A DNA stretch of 64,000 nucleotides, from contig JBFLWQ010000004.1 in NCBI GenBank assembly GCA_040757775.1, positions 96,659-160,658 of the forward strand, in the 5' to 3' direction. Origin of the DNA: Thermodesulfobacteriota bacterium. Its GTDB lineage: Bacteria > Desulfobacterota > UBA8473. Below, piece after piece: positions 1-8,360 of the stretch (within the stretch, counting starts at the first letter, position 1; every line of letters begins with the position of its first letter). The notes under the pieces were generated by a model, which was not told where the DNA came from, did not search any database, and saw nothing but the letters and a program-made list of their open reading frames with translations. The position numbers and the translations under genes are program-made.

Positions 1-1
1 T

Positions 2-763
2 ATACTGGAGGCATTTCATGTTCCCTATACCTTCTCCGACCCTTTGACCCTTGCCCTGTCTCTACACAAAGGTATGACGAAGGCGATTATAAAAAGTGAA
101 GGAATTCCTACACCAGATTCCTACCTGGTTGAAGAAATTGCGGAGGTTAATGGCAATTTGCCATTTCCTCTATTCATCAAGCCGGCATACGAGGGAACGG
201 CAAAAGGGATCGACTCCAGGTGTCTGGTCAAGGATTTCGATTCCCTTCATCGAGAGGCTTCAAGGCTTCTTTCCCTTTATCGTCAGCCAGTCCTGGTGGA
301 GCGCTACCTTCCCGGTAAGGAGTATACAGTGGGAATTCTGGGGACAGGGAGGAATGCCAGGGTTTTGGGCATGATGCAGGTGGTTGTTCGTGACAAGAAC
401 CAGAGGAATATCTACACCCGGATTGCCAAGGAGGAATGCGAGAATCGGGTTACATATGTTCCTGGTGAAATGACTCGAGTGGAAATAAGGCAACAGATAG
501 AGACTATCTCCCTGAAGGCGTATCAGACTTTGGGATGCCGTGATGCCGGAAGGGTTGATATCCGTTGTGATGAATTCGGCAACCCCTGTTTTTTAGAGAT
601 CAATCCATTGGCAGGGTTACATCCTACGCATTCGGATCTTTGCATTATAGCCAGTCAGGTGGGAATGAGCTACACGGAACTCATAGAGGCGATCCTTGCC
701 TCTGCTGTTGATCGGTATTCAAGCAGGGGCACGGTGCACTGTGCCCCTACCCAATCAAGGTAA
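2..763 (+). CDS. ATP-grasp ligase, D-Ala-D-Ala ligase-like (5' partial)
   Basis: The reading frame is open from base 2, so the gene begins before the window; the visible leader ILEAFHVPYTFSDPLTLALS matches the segment that precedes the ATP-grasp domain in D-Ala-D-Ala ligase-like proteins. Visible ATP-grasp landmarks are FIKPAYEGTAKGI (nucleotide loop), VERYLPGKEYTVGILG and the metal-binding end RVDIRCDEF..CFLEINPLAG. Such enzymes join an amino acid or peptide carboxylate to an amine through an acyl-phosphate. It is followed 3 nt later by a second, different ATP-grasp gene and then a GNAT acetyltransferase, so the three probably act on one product. The substrate cannot be read from sequence; a true Ddl is not proven. 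Confidence 0.85.
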   Translation: MLEAFHVPYTFSDPLTLALSLHKGMTKAIIKSEGIPTPDSYLVEEIAEVNGNLPFPLFIKPAYEGTAKGIDSRCLVKDFDSLHREASRLLSLYRQPVLVERYLPGKEYTVGILGTGRNARVLGMMQVVVRDKNQRNIYTRIAKEECENRVTYVPGEMTRVEIRQQIETISLKAYQTLGCRDAGRVDIRCDEFGNPCFLEINPLAGLHPTHSDLCIIASQVGMSYTELIEAILASAVDRYSSRGTVHCAPTQSR

Positions 764-766
764 GAT

Positions 767-1804
767 ATGACTGTAGAGAGAAGGGCAATTGGCATTGCAT
801 ATAACGAACCGGTTTTAACAGGGCATCCCTTTTCAGAGGCATCCCTGGATGTCCTATCTCAGGTGGAGGCTGTAGAAACTGCCCTCGGGAATACTGGCAT
901 TTCATCTGTTCGCATCCCTTTCACAAAGGATGTAGGGCTATTTATCCAAAGGGTGTATAAAGAAGAGATAGGGATGATTTTCAATCTATGCGAGACCGTT
1001 GACGAGGATCCTCGATTTGCTGGCCATCCTGCATCGGTCATGGAGCTAATTGGAATACCCTTTTCGGGATCGCCTTCCATAGCACTGATGCTTACAGCCG
1101 ACAAGCTATTGACAAAACAATTGCTCAAAGCAGAGGGGATAAGAACCCCGATATACAGGTTTTACGACAGTATGACCTCCTTCTTTCCTCATACCCTGAG
1201 ATATCCTGTTATTGTGAAACCGAGGTTCCAGGAAGCCAGTATTGGTATCGACCAGGATTCGATATTTGCAGATGAAGGTCAACTGCGGAAAGGACTTCCA
1301 GAATTTTACGAGCGTTTCGGACCAGTTCTGGTAGAGGAATACATCGAGGGAAGAGAGTTCAACGTCTCCCTTTTAGGTTATCCTTTAGCACGGGTGCTTC
1401 CCATTGCAGAGATCGATTTTTCAAATTTTCCTGAAAGCCTGTATTCAATTGTAGGTTACCATGCCAAATGGGATATTGAATCCTTCGAATACCACAATAC
1501 ACCCAGAAGATTCCCGGAGGTGCTTCCCCATGGTCTGATGAGCAAAATAGAGAAAGTTGCCCTTGGTTGTTTCCGTGTTTTCATGCTAAGGGATTATGGC
1601 CGGATCGACATAAGGGTCGATAGTAAAGGTAAAACATATGTCCTTGAGGTCAATGCTAATCCATGCCTGAGTCCGGACGCTGGCTTTGCGGCAGCCATTG
1701 ATAAAGCCGGGATGACATATTCTGATTTTATAAAAGATCTTTTAGACTTTATGACCGAAAGGGCACCAAAATATGTTTATCAGACCCCTTGTCTTTCAGG
1801 ATAG
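767..1804 (+). CDS. ATP-grasp ligase, D-Ala-D-Ala ligase-like
   Basis: A 345-residue protein with the full D-Ala-D-Ala ligase-like architecture: an N-terminal Rossmann-like part (EEIGMIFNLCETVDEDPRFAG near residues 66-87, analogous to the Ddl NLxEG segment), then the ATP-grasp domain with PVIVKPRFQEASIGID, VEEYIEGREFNVSLLG and a C-terminal metal site DIRVDSKGKTYVLEVNANP. It starts 3 nt after the previous ligase, indicating translational coupling. The last 32 nt overlap the next gene in another frame. Two dissimilar ligases in tandem suggest sequential couplings or a heteromeric enzyme rather than duplicate Ddl. Substrate unknown. Confidence 0.85.
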   Translation: MTVERRAIGIAYNEPVLTGHPFSEASLDVLSQVEAVETALGNTGISSVRIPFTKDVGLFIQRVYKEEIGMIFNLCETVDEDPRFAGHPASVMELIGIPFSGSPSIALMLTADKLLTKQLLKAEGIRTPIYRFYDSMTSFFPHTLRYPVIVKPRFQEASIGIDQDSIFADEGQLRKGLPEFYERFGPVLVEEYIEGREFNVSLLGYPLARVLPIAEIDFSNFPESLYSIVGYHAKWDIESFEYHNTPRRFPEVLPHGLMSKIEKVALGCFRVFMLRDYGRIDIRVDSKGKTYVLEVNANPCLSPDAGFAAAIDKAGMTYSDFIKDLLDFMTERAPKYVYQTPCLSG

Positions 1805-2246
1805 ATCTGAGATATTAAGTCTCATAGAAGGCACAAAAACCTTCAATGAAATGGAGATTCAGGTGGCTGCGGAGGTAATCGATGATGCCCTTCGCCATCC
1901 GGAAAAAAGCGATTACCATATCTTTTCTGCTGTTGATGCCTCTGACTTACCAAAAGGGTATATATGCTTCGGCCCTATTCCTATGACACAGGACGGGTAT
2001 GATCTCTATTGGATTGCTGTGGATAAAATGGCATCCAGACAAGGAATTGGAGGAAAACTTCTGGAATTTATGGAGGCAAATCTTAGGAAGAAAGGAGCGA
2101 GGCGCGTTTATGTAGACACATCTTCATCCCCTCCCTACAAGGCTGCAAGAGCTTTTTATGAAAAGCACGGCTATCAACTTGTGTGTGTACTTGACGATTT
2201 TTATAGAGAGGGTGACCATAAGATGATATTTATGAAGGAGCTTTAA
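1773..2246 (+). CDS. GNAT family N-acetyltransferase
   Basis: A 157-residue protein with the GNAT fold: beta strands leading to the acetyl-CoA pyrophosphate loop DKMASRQGIGGKLLEFME (R/QxxGxG/A type, residues about 90-105) and a C-terminal AARAFYEKHGYQ segment typical of motif B. The ATG lies inside the end of the upstream ATP-grasp gene, so the reading frames overlap by 32 nt. No better start exists downstream because the RPLVFQDRSEI segment is the conserved first strand. The operon position suggests it acetylates an amino group on the ligase product, or protects the precursor; this is inference. Confidence 0.88.
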   Translation: MFIRPLVFQDRSEILSLIEGTKTFNEMEIQVAAEVIDDALRHPEKSDYHIFSAVDASDLPKGYICFGPIPMTQDGYDLYWIAVDKMASRQGIGGKLLEFMEANLRKKGARRVYVDTSSSPPYKAARAFYEKHGYQLVCVLDDFYREGDHKMIFMKEL

Positions 2247-2277
2247 GTCGTTATTTCTCCTTTTAAGCTCCTTTTTA
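2236..2277 (+). terminator. Hairpin terminator after the GNAT gene
   Basis: GGAGCTTTAA and TTAAGCTCC form a stem with one bulged base that includes the GNAT stop codon; the right arm runs into CTTTTT. This fits a factor-independent terminator for the ATP-grasp/GNAT operon. Confidence 0.55.
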
Positions 2278-2300
2278 CCTTAAATACCTTGTTATCAAGG

Positions 2301-2474
2301 CTAGACGGCAAGCCGAGTATGAACCTCTTTCGCAATCTTTGAACCCACCTCTTGTGCAGTAATTTTTAAATCGTAACTGGTTTGTATGTTCAGCCAGAAC
2401 TGCGGTGTTGTTCCAAAGTAGCGTGCCAATCTGAGAGCCGTATCGGGTGTAATGGCACGTCGTTCACGCACTAT
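2301..2474 (-). pseudogene. HigA-family antitoxin fragment (C-terminal part)
   Basis: Read on the minus strand, an open stretch encodes RERRAITPDTALRLARYFG followed by TTPQFWLNIQTSYDL and ends at TAG. This matches the C-terminal half of HigA/VapI-type XRE antitoxins (the ALRLARYFGTxPxFWLNLQ signature). Directly upstream in frame is TAA, and the N-terminal helix-turn-helix is absent, as is any HigB toxin. It is therefore a truncated relic. With the terminator it accounts for most of the 339-nt gap 2247-2585; the rest (2475-2585) is AT-rich and presumably holds the promoter of the next gene. Confidence 0.75.
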
Positions 2475-2585
2475 TTATTGACAACAAAAATGTAATTCTT
2501 TATTGTTTGATCTAATCGTTTAGCACTCAATAAATGAAGACAGCGGAATATATCAATTAAAATACAAAGTGTTAGGGGTCCTTTT

Positions 2586-4169
2586 ATGTTTGATATAGTG
2601 ATCTCTAATGGGAATATAATAGATGGTTCCGGTAGATTGCCCTACAGGGGGAGTATTGGAATAAAGGGTGACATGATTTTAAAGATAGACTCTGGCAATT
2701 CCCTTTCAGGTAAAACGATTATTGATGCAGGGGGTATGGTTGTATCTCCTGGATTTGTAGATATTCACGGTCATTCCGACTATTTTCTTTTGGTAAACCC
2801 GCAGGCAGAGAGCAAGGTTCGTCAGGGGGTAACCACAGAGATCGGGGGGAACTGTGGCTATTCAGCAGCTCCAATCTTTGGAGAAGAGGCACAGGAAAGG
2901 AAGGTTGAATACCAGAAACAGTTTTCCCTGGATTTAAACTGGTATACTGTTCAGGAATACAGCGAGTTACTTAAAAGAATTGGTATTTCCATGAATTTTG
3001 CCATCCTTCTAGGCCACAATACCATCCGTGCTTCGGTAATGGGCAAAGAGAACAGAAACCCTGGTAAAAAAGAGTTAGAAGATATGTGTATTGCTGTGGA
3101 GAAGGGTATGAAAGAGGGTGCCTTTGGCCTCTCAACAGGTCTTATCTATTCCCCGGCATGTTTCTCTGAAATAGCTGAAATAGTTGCCCTGAACAATGTG
3201 GTAAAAAGGTATAAAGGGGTGTTTACAACCCATATGCGGAGTGAGGATGACATGGTGGTAGAGGCTATTAATGAGGTGATTGAGGTAGCGAGAAAAGCCG
3301 ATGTTCCCCTTCAGATATCCCACTTAAAGACTTCCAGGGAAAGGAATTGGAATAAACTGGACAGGATGTTTAAGGTTATAGAAAGTGCCATAGATGAGGG
3401 ACTGGATGTAACCTGTGATCGTTATCCATACATCGCTTCAAATACAGGGCTTCAGGCTATACTTCCTGACTGGACAACTGAGGGGGACAAGGAAACCAGA
3501 ATCAGCAGGTTAAAAGATCAGGCAGTAAGGGAGAAAATAGAGAATGAGATAGTAAAAAAACACCCTGAACCGGATTATTGGAAGACGATCGTAATATCCA
3601 CAGTAGTATCAGATAAGAATAATAAGTATCAAGGTATGAGTATTGCTGACGCTGCAGGTATGGCTGGAAAAGAGCCTTTTGATTTCACTATGGATGTCCT
3701 GATAGAGGAAGAGATGAACGTTTCTGCCAACTATTTTACCATGTCTGAGGAAAACCTGGTAAAGATATACAGGAAACCATACATTATGATAGGGTCAGAT
3801 GCTGCCTGCCGTGCCGATTATGGTCCTCTGGCAGAGGGCAGCCCTCATCCCAGGGCATTTGGAACCTTTCCAAGGGTATTGGGTGTATATGTAAGAGAGA
3901 AAAAAATTATGGACTTGCCGACAGCAGTGAAGAAGATGACATCCGATCCATGCAGAAAGCTGGGTATTCAAAAAAGGGGTGAGTTAAGGGAGGGGTTTTA
4001 TGCTGATCTGGTGATATTCAATCCGGATACGATAGTAGACAAGGCTACCTTTTCTGAACCTGTCCAGTATCCTGAAGGGATTGAGTATGTTATAGTTAAT
4101 GGGAATATTGCTGTAAAGAAAGGTGAGCATACAGGGTGTAAGAATGGGAGGGTATTGAGAAAGACATGA
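2586..4169 (+). CDS. N-acyl-D-amino-acid deacylase (amidohydrolase)
   Basis: A 527-residue amidohydrolase-superfamily enzyme. The first metal motif is GFVDIHGHSD (HGH at residues 61-63), followed by the GGNCGYS loop with Cys90, the cysteine ligand typical of D-aminoacylases, then TTHMRSE, LQISHLK and a late GSDAA motif. The small beta-sandwich formed by the N- and C-termini (NGNIIDGSG and VIVNGNIAVKKGE) is also present. The family removes acyl groups from N-acyl-D-amino acids or dipeptide-like substrates in the cytoplasm. It overlaps the next gene by 4 nt (ATGA), a translationally coupled pair. Confidence 0.9.
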   Translation: MFDIVISNGNIIDGSGRLPYRGSIGIKGDMILKIDSGNSLSGKTIIDAGGMVVSPGFVDIHGHSDYFLLVNPQAESKVRQGVTTEIGGNCGYSAAPIFGEEAQERKVEYQKQFSLDLNWYTVQEYSELLKRIGISMNFAILLGHNTIRASVMGKENRNPGKKELEDMCIAVEKGMKEGAFGLSTGLIYSPACFSEIAEIVALNNVVKRYKGVFTTHMRSEDDMVVEAINEVIEVARKADVPLQISHLKTSRERNWNKLDRMFKVIESAIDEGLDVTCDRYPYIASNTGLQAILPDWTTEGDKETRISRLKDQAVREKIENEIVKKHPEPDYWKTIVISTVVSDKNNKYQGMSIADAAGMAGKEPFDFTMDVLIEEEMNVSANYFTMSEENLVKIYRKPYIMIGSDAACRADYGPLAEGSPHPRAFGTFPRVLGVYVREKKIMDLPTAVKKMTSDPCRKLGIQKRGELREGFYADLVIFNPDTIVDKATFSEPVQYPEGIEYVIVNGNIAVKKGEHTGCKNGRVLRKT

Positions 4170-4903
4170 GCAAATGGCAGCCCCTTATTGGAGTTACCTC
4201 GGATTACCATAAAGGGGGAGATATATTCAAAGGACCGGCGTATTTTATAGGAGAAAATTATATCTCAGCGGTTAGAGAAGCAGGAGGGATACCTGTAATC
4301 CTGCCTTACAGTTCGGATGCTAAGGTAATAGAGAAGCTTGCAGAGAGGATTGATGGCCTGCTCATAACAGGGGGAAATTTTGATATAAATCCTGTCTTCT
4401 ATGGAGAAGATATTATTGATAAAATTGGAGAGTTAAATAATAAAAGAACCAGCTTCGAGATGGAGATTGCCAGGATTGCATTGAGAACAGATATGTCTGT
4501 ATTGGGTATCTGTGGTGGTGAACAGTTGTTAAATGTAGCAGGTGGTGGCAGTCTCTATCAAGACATAGAGGTACAGGTAAAGGGGGCTTCTAACCATCAG
4601 CAGAAGATGCCGAAATCAGAAACGCACCATTCAGTAATTATAGAGCCTGACACAAAATTGTACTCCATCCTGGAGTGTGAAACTTTAGAAGTAAACAGTA
4701 CCCATCATCAGTCCATAAAGGAAGTAGGGAAGGGGTTTGTCTTCAATGCAAAAGCCCCTGATGGGATTATAGAAGGGATAGAGAGTGAAAGTCACCGGTT
4801 TGTCTTAGGGGTTCAATGGCATCCCGAGGCTCTCTACCAGAAGGAGGAAAGATTCAAGAGACTTTTTGAGACGTTTATTAAAAGTTGTAAAAAAAGATCT
4901 TAG
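4166..4903 (+). CDS. Peptidase C26 / gamma-glutamyl-GABA hydrolase-like protein
   Basis: A 245-residue class I glutamine-amidotransferase-like hydrolase. The nucleophile motif GICGGEQ places Cys at residue 116, and the His-Glu pair is in GVQWHPEAL near residue 220; LLITGGNFDINP is the conserved substrate loop of PuuD-like proteins. In the family these enzymes cleave gamma-glutamyl amide bonds. It overlaps the D-aminoacylase stop by 4 nt. A role in peptide or wall-derived amino acid catabolism fits the neighbours, but the natural substrate is unknown. Confidence 0.85.
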   Translation: MSKWQPLIGVTSDYHKGGDIFKGPAYFIGENYISAVREAGGIPVILPYSSDAKVIEKLAERIDGLLITGGNFDINPVFYGEDIIDKIGELNNKRTSFEMEIARIALRTDMSVLGICGGEQLLNVAGGGSLYQDIEVQVKGASNHQQKMPKSETHHSVIIEPDTKLYSILECETLEVNSTHHQSIKEVGKGFVFNAKAPDGIIEGIESESHRFVLGVQWHPEALYQKEERFKRLFETFIKSCKKRS

Positions 4904-4970
4904 ATTTCTAAGAATTAGACCCAAGTTTCGAAGCCCTATACATAGCCAGTATAGATTTTGTTGTACCCAT

Positions 4971-5162
4971 TTATGAAGACCGGCGGGTGGCTTTACGTCT
5001 TCTTCGAGCAGCCTCAAGTCTTTTCCGTTTCTTTTTGACGCTGGGTTTCTCATAAAATCGTCGATGTTTGAGTTCCTTTTGCACACCTTCCAGTTGCATC
5101 CTTTTCTTGAGTACTTTAATGGCCTTTTCAATATCTCCCTTAACTTCTACAGTAATGGACAT
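4971..5162 (-). CDS. rpsU: 30S ribosomal protein S21
   Basis: A 63-residue basic protein beginning MSITVEVKGDIEKAIKVLKK with the HRRFYEKPSVKKKRKR core and a C-terminal arginine-rich tail. Length and sequence match bacterial S21, a small-subunit protein that acts in translation initiation. It stands alone, convergent with the upstream hydrolase gene. The intervening bases contain a short TCTTAGA/TCTAAGA palindrome near 4898-4913 that might serve both directions. Confidence 0.95.
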   Translation of the reverse strand: MSITVEVKGDIEKAIKVLKKRMQLEGVQKELKHRRFYEKPSVKKKRKRLEAARRRRKATRRSS

Positions 5163-5404
5163 TAAACTTCCTTTCCCATAGCAAAACTCTGGATATTCCT
5201 ACCTGCATGGAAGTATAAAGTCTTGCCAGTTAAACGATGGTTGAAACTTATAGCTTATATTTCCCCCTGTATTTTATACAATAAGACAAAAATAAAAAAT
5301 CCTCAGGATACTAGGAAGTTCTGAGGTTAAAAAATAAAAAACTCTTTGGCTTCCTAACAGGTTATGTTTTCTATGCTAGAATAAATAAATATAAAAATCA
5401 AGCA

Positions 5405-6574
5405 CTAAATTTTTATTGTTCTGTAGCAATTGTTTGGAGAGTATAAAATTTTATCAACAACCTCTTTATGTTCTCTGCATCCAACCATGGCTTTCACATC
5501 ATCGTAATTTGCGGGATGGTATGGGAGGAGGTATTTATTTTTAACCTTTATTATACGCTTTATGGATTCTTCGATTCCTGCTTCAGACAATTTTCCTTCA
5601 TCTATCGCCTCAAGGGTAGAGTGAACAGCCTTTTTTTGTTTCTCCAGATTATTCCCAATGAGGATAATATCTACCCCTGCCTTTATAGCATTTACTGTAG
5701 CCTCTCCAATAGAATAGTTTTCAGCTATAGCACCCATTTCCATATCGTCGCTTATAATCAACCCTCTAAACCCCAGTTTCTTTCTTAACAGACCTTTTAA
5801 TATCCTCTCAGAGAGAGTGGCAGGCATTGAAATGTCCCATGCAGGGTAAAGGACATGTGCAGTCATTATCGCCTCTAAACCCCTTCCTATAGATTCCATA
5901 AAGGGTTTTAATTCTGTTTCTTCCAGTCTCTTCACATCATGTCTAACCACGGGTAGTTGTTTATGGGAATCCAGGTCTGTATCACCGTGGCCCGGGAAGT
6001 GTTTGCCTGTGGCTATTACTCCATTTTCCTGAAGCCCTTTTATAAAGGCATTACCAAGGATTGCGACTAAAGAGGGGTTGGCACTAAAAGAGCGATCTCC
6101 TATCACAGGATTATTGGAGTTTGTATTGACGTCCAGGACAGGAGCAAGGTCCATATTTATTCCTACAGACCGTATTTCCCTCGCTAAAATTCTGCCAAGG
6201 TTGCGGACTAGCTTAACAGTCTTATACCTCTCATAGGAATGTTTTTTAAAGCTTTTTCCCTCTATTTTGATTTCCTTCAACTCTTTCTCAAATACCTTTC
6301 CCAGGACGCCTGCAGGTGGTAGTTGAGTGAAAGGCTCTTTCAATCTGGTTACCCTTCCTCCCTCCTGGTCTATTGATATAAATAAAGGGATATCTGGTGA
6401 AAGACTCTTGAGATCATTACATAAATTCATCAGTTGTATGGGGTCTCTGTAGTTTCTGGAAAATAGAATTACACCGCCAATCTGATAAAGTTGAACCATT
6501 TCCCTCAGATCTTTGGATACTATGCAGTCATCGAAGCCGAACATGAACATCTGACCAACCCTGTCTTTTAGCAC
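5405..6574 (-). CDS. nagZ: Beta-N-acetylhexosaminidase (GH3)
   Basis: A 389-residue GH3 enzyme with DQEGGRV (residues 69-75), the NagZ signature KHFPGHGDTDLDSH that carries the catalytic His-Asp dyad, and ISDDMEMGAI with the nucleophile Asp. It removes N-acetylglucosamine from muropeptides. The GTG start is preceded by AAGGAGGG. It is the last gene of the minus-strand operon with a peptide ABC transporter whose stop is 12 nt upstream, which suggests uptake and turnover of wall fragments. There is no signal peptide, so it acts in the cytoplasm. Confidence 0.92.
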   Translation of the reverse strand: MLKDRVGQMFMFGFDDCIVSKDLREMVQLYQIGGVILFSRNYRDPIQLMNLCNDLKSLSPDIPLFISIDQEGGRVTRLKEPFTQLPPAGVLGKVFEKELKEIKIEGKSFKKHSYERYKTVKLVRNLGRILAREIRSVGINMDLAPVLDVNTNSNNPVIGDRSFSANPSLVAILGNAFIKGLQENGVIATGKHFPGHGDTDLDSHKQLPVVRHDVKRLEETELKPFMESIGRGLEAIMTAHVLYPAWDISMPATLSERILKGLLRKKLGFRGLIISDDMEMGAIAENYSIGEATVNAIKAGVDIILIGNNLEKQKKAVHSTLEAIDEGKLSEAGIEESIKRIIKVKNKYLLPYHPANYDDVKAMVGCREHKEVVDKILYSPNNCYRTIKI

Positions 6575-6586
6575 CAGTTTCCCTCC

Positions 6587-7393
6587 TTAGTTCTTTCTCA
6601 CATCCAGTGTGTCTCTTAATCCATCTCCAAGAAAATTAAAACCCAGTACCGTTATCATAATAGCCAATCCTGGAAATGTGGTCATATGAGGGGCTACCAG
6701 CAGGAATTGTACCCCTTCATTCAACATGCTCCCCCAGCTTGGGGTGGGTGGCTGAGCCCCCAATCCTAAAAAGCTAAGGCTTGCCTCAGCGAGGATTACT
6801 GCCGCCATTCCAAAGGTAGTCTCTACGATCAAAGGTGAAAGGATATTAGGGAGGATATGGTGCATTATTATCCTGGGGGGCTTTGCTCCCAATGCCCTGG
6901 CGGCAACTATGTACTCTTGCTCCTTTATGGTAAGTATCTGTCCCCTTACAATTCTGGCATAACCAACCCATCCTGTTACGGATAAAGCCAGTATCACATT
7001 ATTGAGGCTTGGCCCCAGGACTGCTGTCAGGGCAATTGCCAAAAGAATACCAGGGAACGCTAAGAGGATATCAACGATCCTCATGAATAACTCGTCTATC
7101 CAGCCCCCATTATAGCCGGCTAAAGACCCTATGAATAGCCCTACCAGGAGTGATATCCCCACTACAGCCAGCCCCACGTAGACTGAGATTCTCGAACCAT
7201 AGATTATCCTGCTCAGATTATCCCTTCCCAGTTTGTCCTGTCCAAGGGGATGTTCCTGACTTGGTGGATTTAACCCACCCCTCAGATTCTGCTCAAAGGG
7301 ACTGAAAGGGGCTAAATAAGGGGCAAGTATAGCCACAAATATCAGTATGCCAATTATAAATAATCCTGCTATAGCGAGTTTATTTTTAAGCAT
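6587..7393 (-). CDS. Peptide ABC transporter permease, DppC-like
   Basis: A 268-residue integral membrane protein with an N-terminal anchor helix, the OppC-type segment HPLGQDKLGRDNLSRI and about five further transmembrane helices. The EAA loop ARALGAKPPRIIMHHILPN contacts the ATPase. It is partnered with the DppB-like permease just upstream (16-nt spacing) and the solute-binding lipoprotein before that. No ATPase genes lie in the operon, so energising subunits must be encoded elsewhere. Confidence 0.92.
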   Translation of the reverse strand: MLKNKLAIAGLFIIGILIFVAILAPYLAPFSPFEQNLRGGLNPPSQEHPLGQDKLGRDNLSRIIYGSRISVYVGLAVVGISLLVGLFIGSLAGYNGGWIDELFMRIVDILLAFPGILLAIALTAVLGPSLNNVILALSVTGWVGYARIVRGQILTIKEQEYIVAARALGAKPPRIIMHHILPNILSPLIVETTFGMAAVILAEASLSFLGLGAQPPTPSWGSMLNEGVQFLLVAPHMTTFPGLAIMITVLGFNFLGDGLRDTLDVRKN

Positions 7394-7409
7394 ATTACCG
7401 ATCAGTCTA

Positions 7410-8327
7410 TTATTTCAATTTAATCCTGGGGTCAATATAGGAATACGCAATGTCCGTTATGAGGTTTATCAAGACATAGCTGATGGATATTAACAATACG
7501 CACCCCTGTATCAGGGGATAATCCCTGGTATTTATGGCCTGGATGAGAAGCCTGCCTATCCCGGGCCAGGAAAAGATAGTCTCAGTAATGATTGCGCCGG
7601 CCAGGAGGGCACCAAACTGCAATCCAACTATCGTTATAACAGGTACCAGCGCATTTTTAAGTGCATGCTTGAGTATAATCCTTACCTCCGATAACCCTTT
7701 AGCTCTGGCAGTAATAATATACTCCTGGCTGATTACCTCCAGCATGCTTGCTCTAACCATTCTGGAGAGTATTGCAGCCATTCCTGTGCCCAGTGTGATG
7801 GCAGGGAGTACAATGCTGTAAATGCCCTCATCCCCGGAGATTGGAAACCAGCCCATATTAACAGAGAAGACAATCATTAGCATCGGGCCTAACCAGAAAT
7901 TAGGCATGGATACCCCCAGGAGTGCAAAGAACATAGAACAATTGTCCATAAAGGAATATTGCCTGAGGGCAGAGTAAATCCCGGCTGGCAGGGATATGAG
8001 CAATGCCATTATCATGGCTGCAATAGTAAGTTTTATGGTTGCAGGGTACCTATTTAGAATTAGCTCTATAACTGGTTTTCTGCTGTGGAGTGAGTTGCCG
8101 AAATTGCCTGTTATAACACCCCCTGCGAAGAGAAGGTACTGCTTCCCCAAGGGCTCATCAAGCCGGAGTTCTTTCCTCAATGTTTCCTTGTCAGAAATCT
8201 GGGCATTCTCTCCCAGCATAAGATCAACAGGGTCTCCGGGAATCAGATGGATGAGTAGGAAGACCAGGGTAAGCACCCCAAATACGACGGGAAAAAGCAG
8301 TGTTAAGCGTTTTATTATAAAAGCCAT
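7410..8327 (-). CDS. Peptide ABC transporter permease, DppB-like
   Basis: A DppB/OppB-type permease: first helix FIIKRLTLLFPVVFGVLTLV, then LIPGDPVDLMLGE, six transmembrane segments in all, and the EAA motif TARAKGLSEVRIILKHALKN. I place the start at the ATG giving MAFIIKRL (8327), because the family begins a few residues before that helix; a further upstream start at 8354 would add nine unlikely residues. It lies between the binding protein and DppC. Confidence 0.92.
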   Translation of the reverse strand: MAFIIKRLTLLFPVVFGVLTLVFLLIHLIPGDPVDLMLGENAQISDKETLRKELRLDEPLGKQYLLFAGGVITGNFGNSLHSRKPVIELILNRYPATIKLTIAAMIMALLISLPAGIYSALRQYSFMDNCSMFFALLGVSMPNFWLGPMLMIVFSVNMGWFPISGDEGIYSIVLPAITLGTGMAAILSRMVRASMLEVISQEYIITARAKGLSEVRIILKHALKNALVPVITIVGLQFGALLAGAIITETIFSWPGIGRLLIQAINTRDYPLIQGCVLLISISYVLINLITDIAYSYIDPRIKLK

Positions 8328-8360
8328 AATAGAGTCGTGAATCGTAAATCGCAAATTTTT

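Noticed and set aside
2475..2585. Intact HigBA module
   Set aside because: Only the C-terminal half of HigA remains and no HigB is present.
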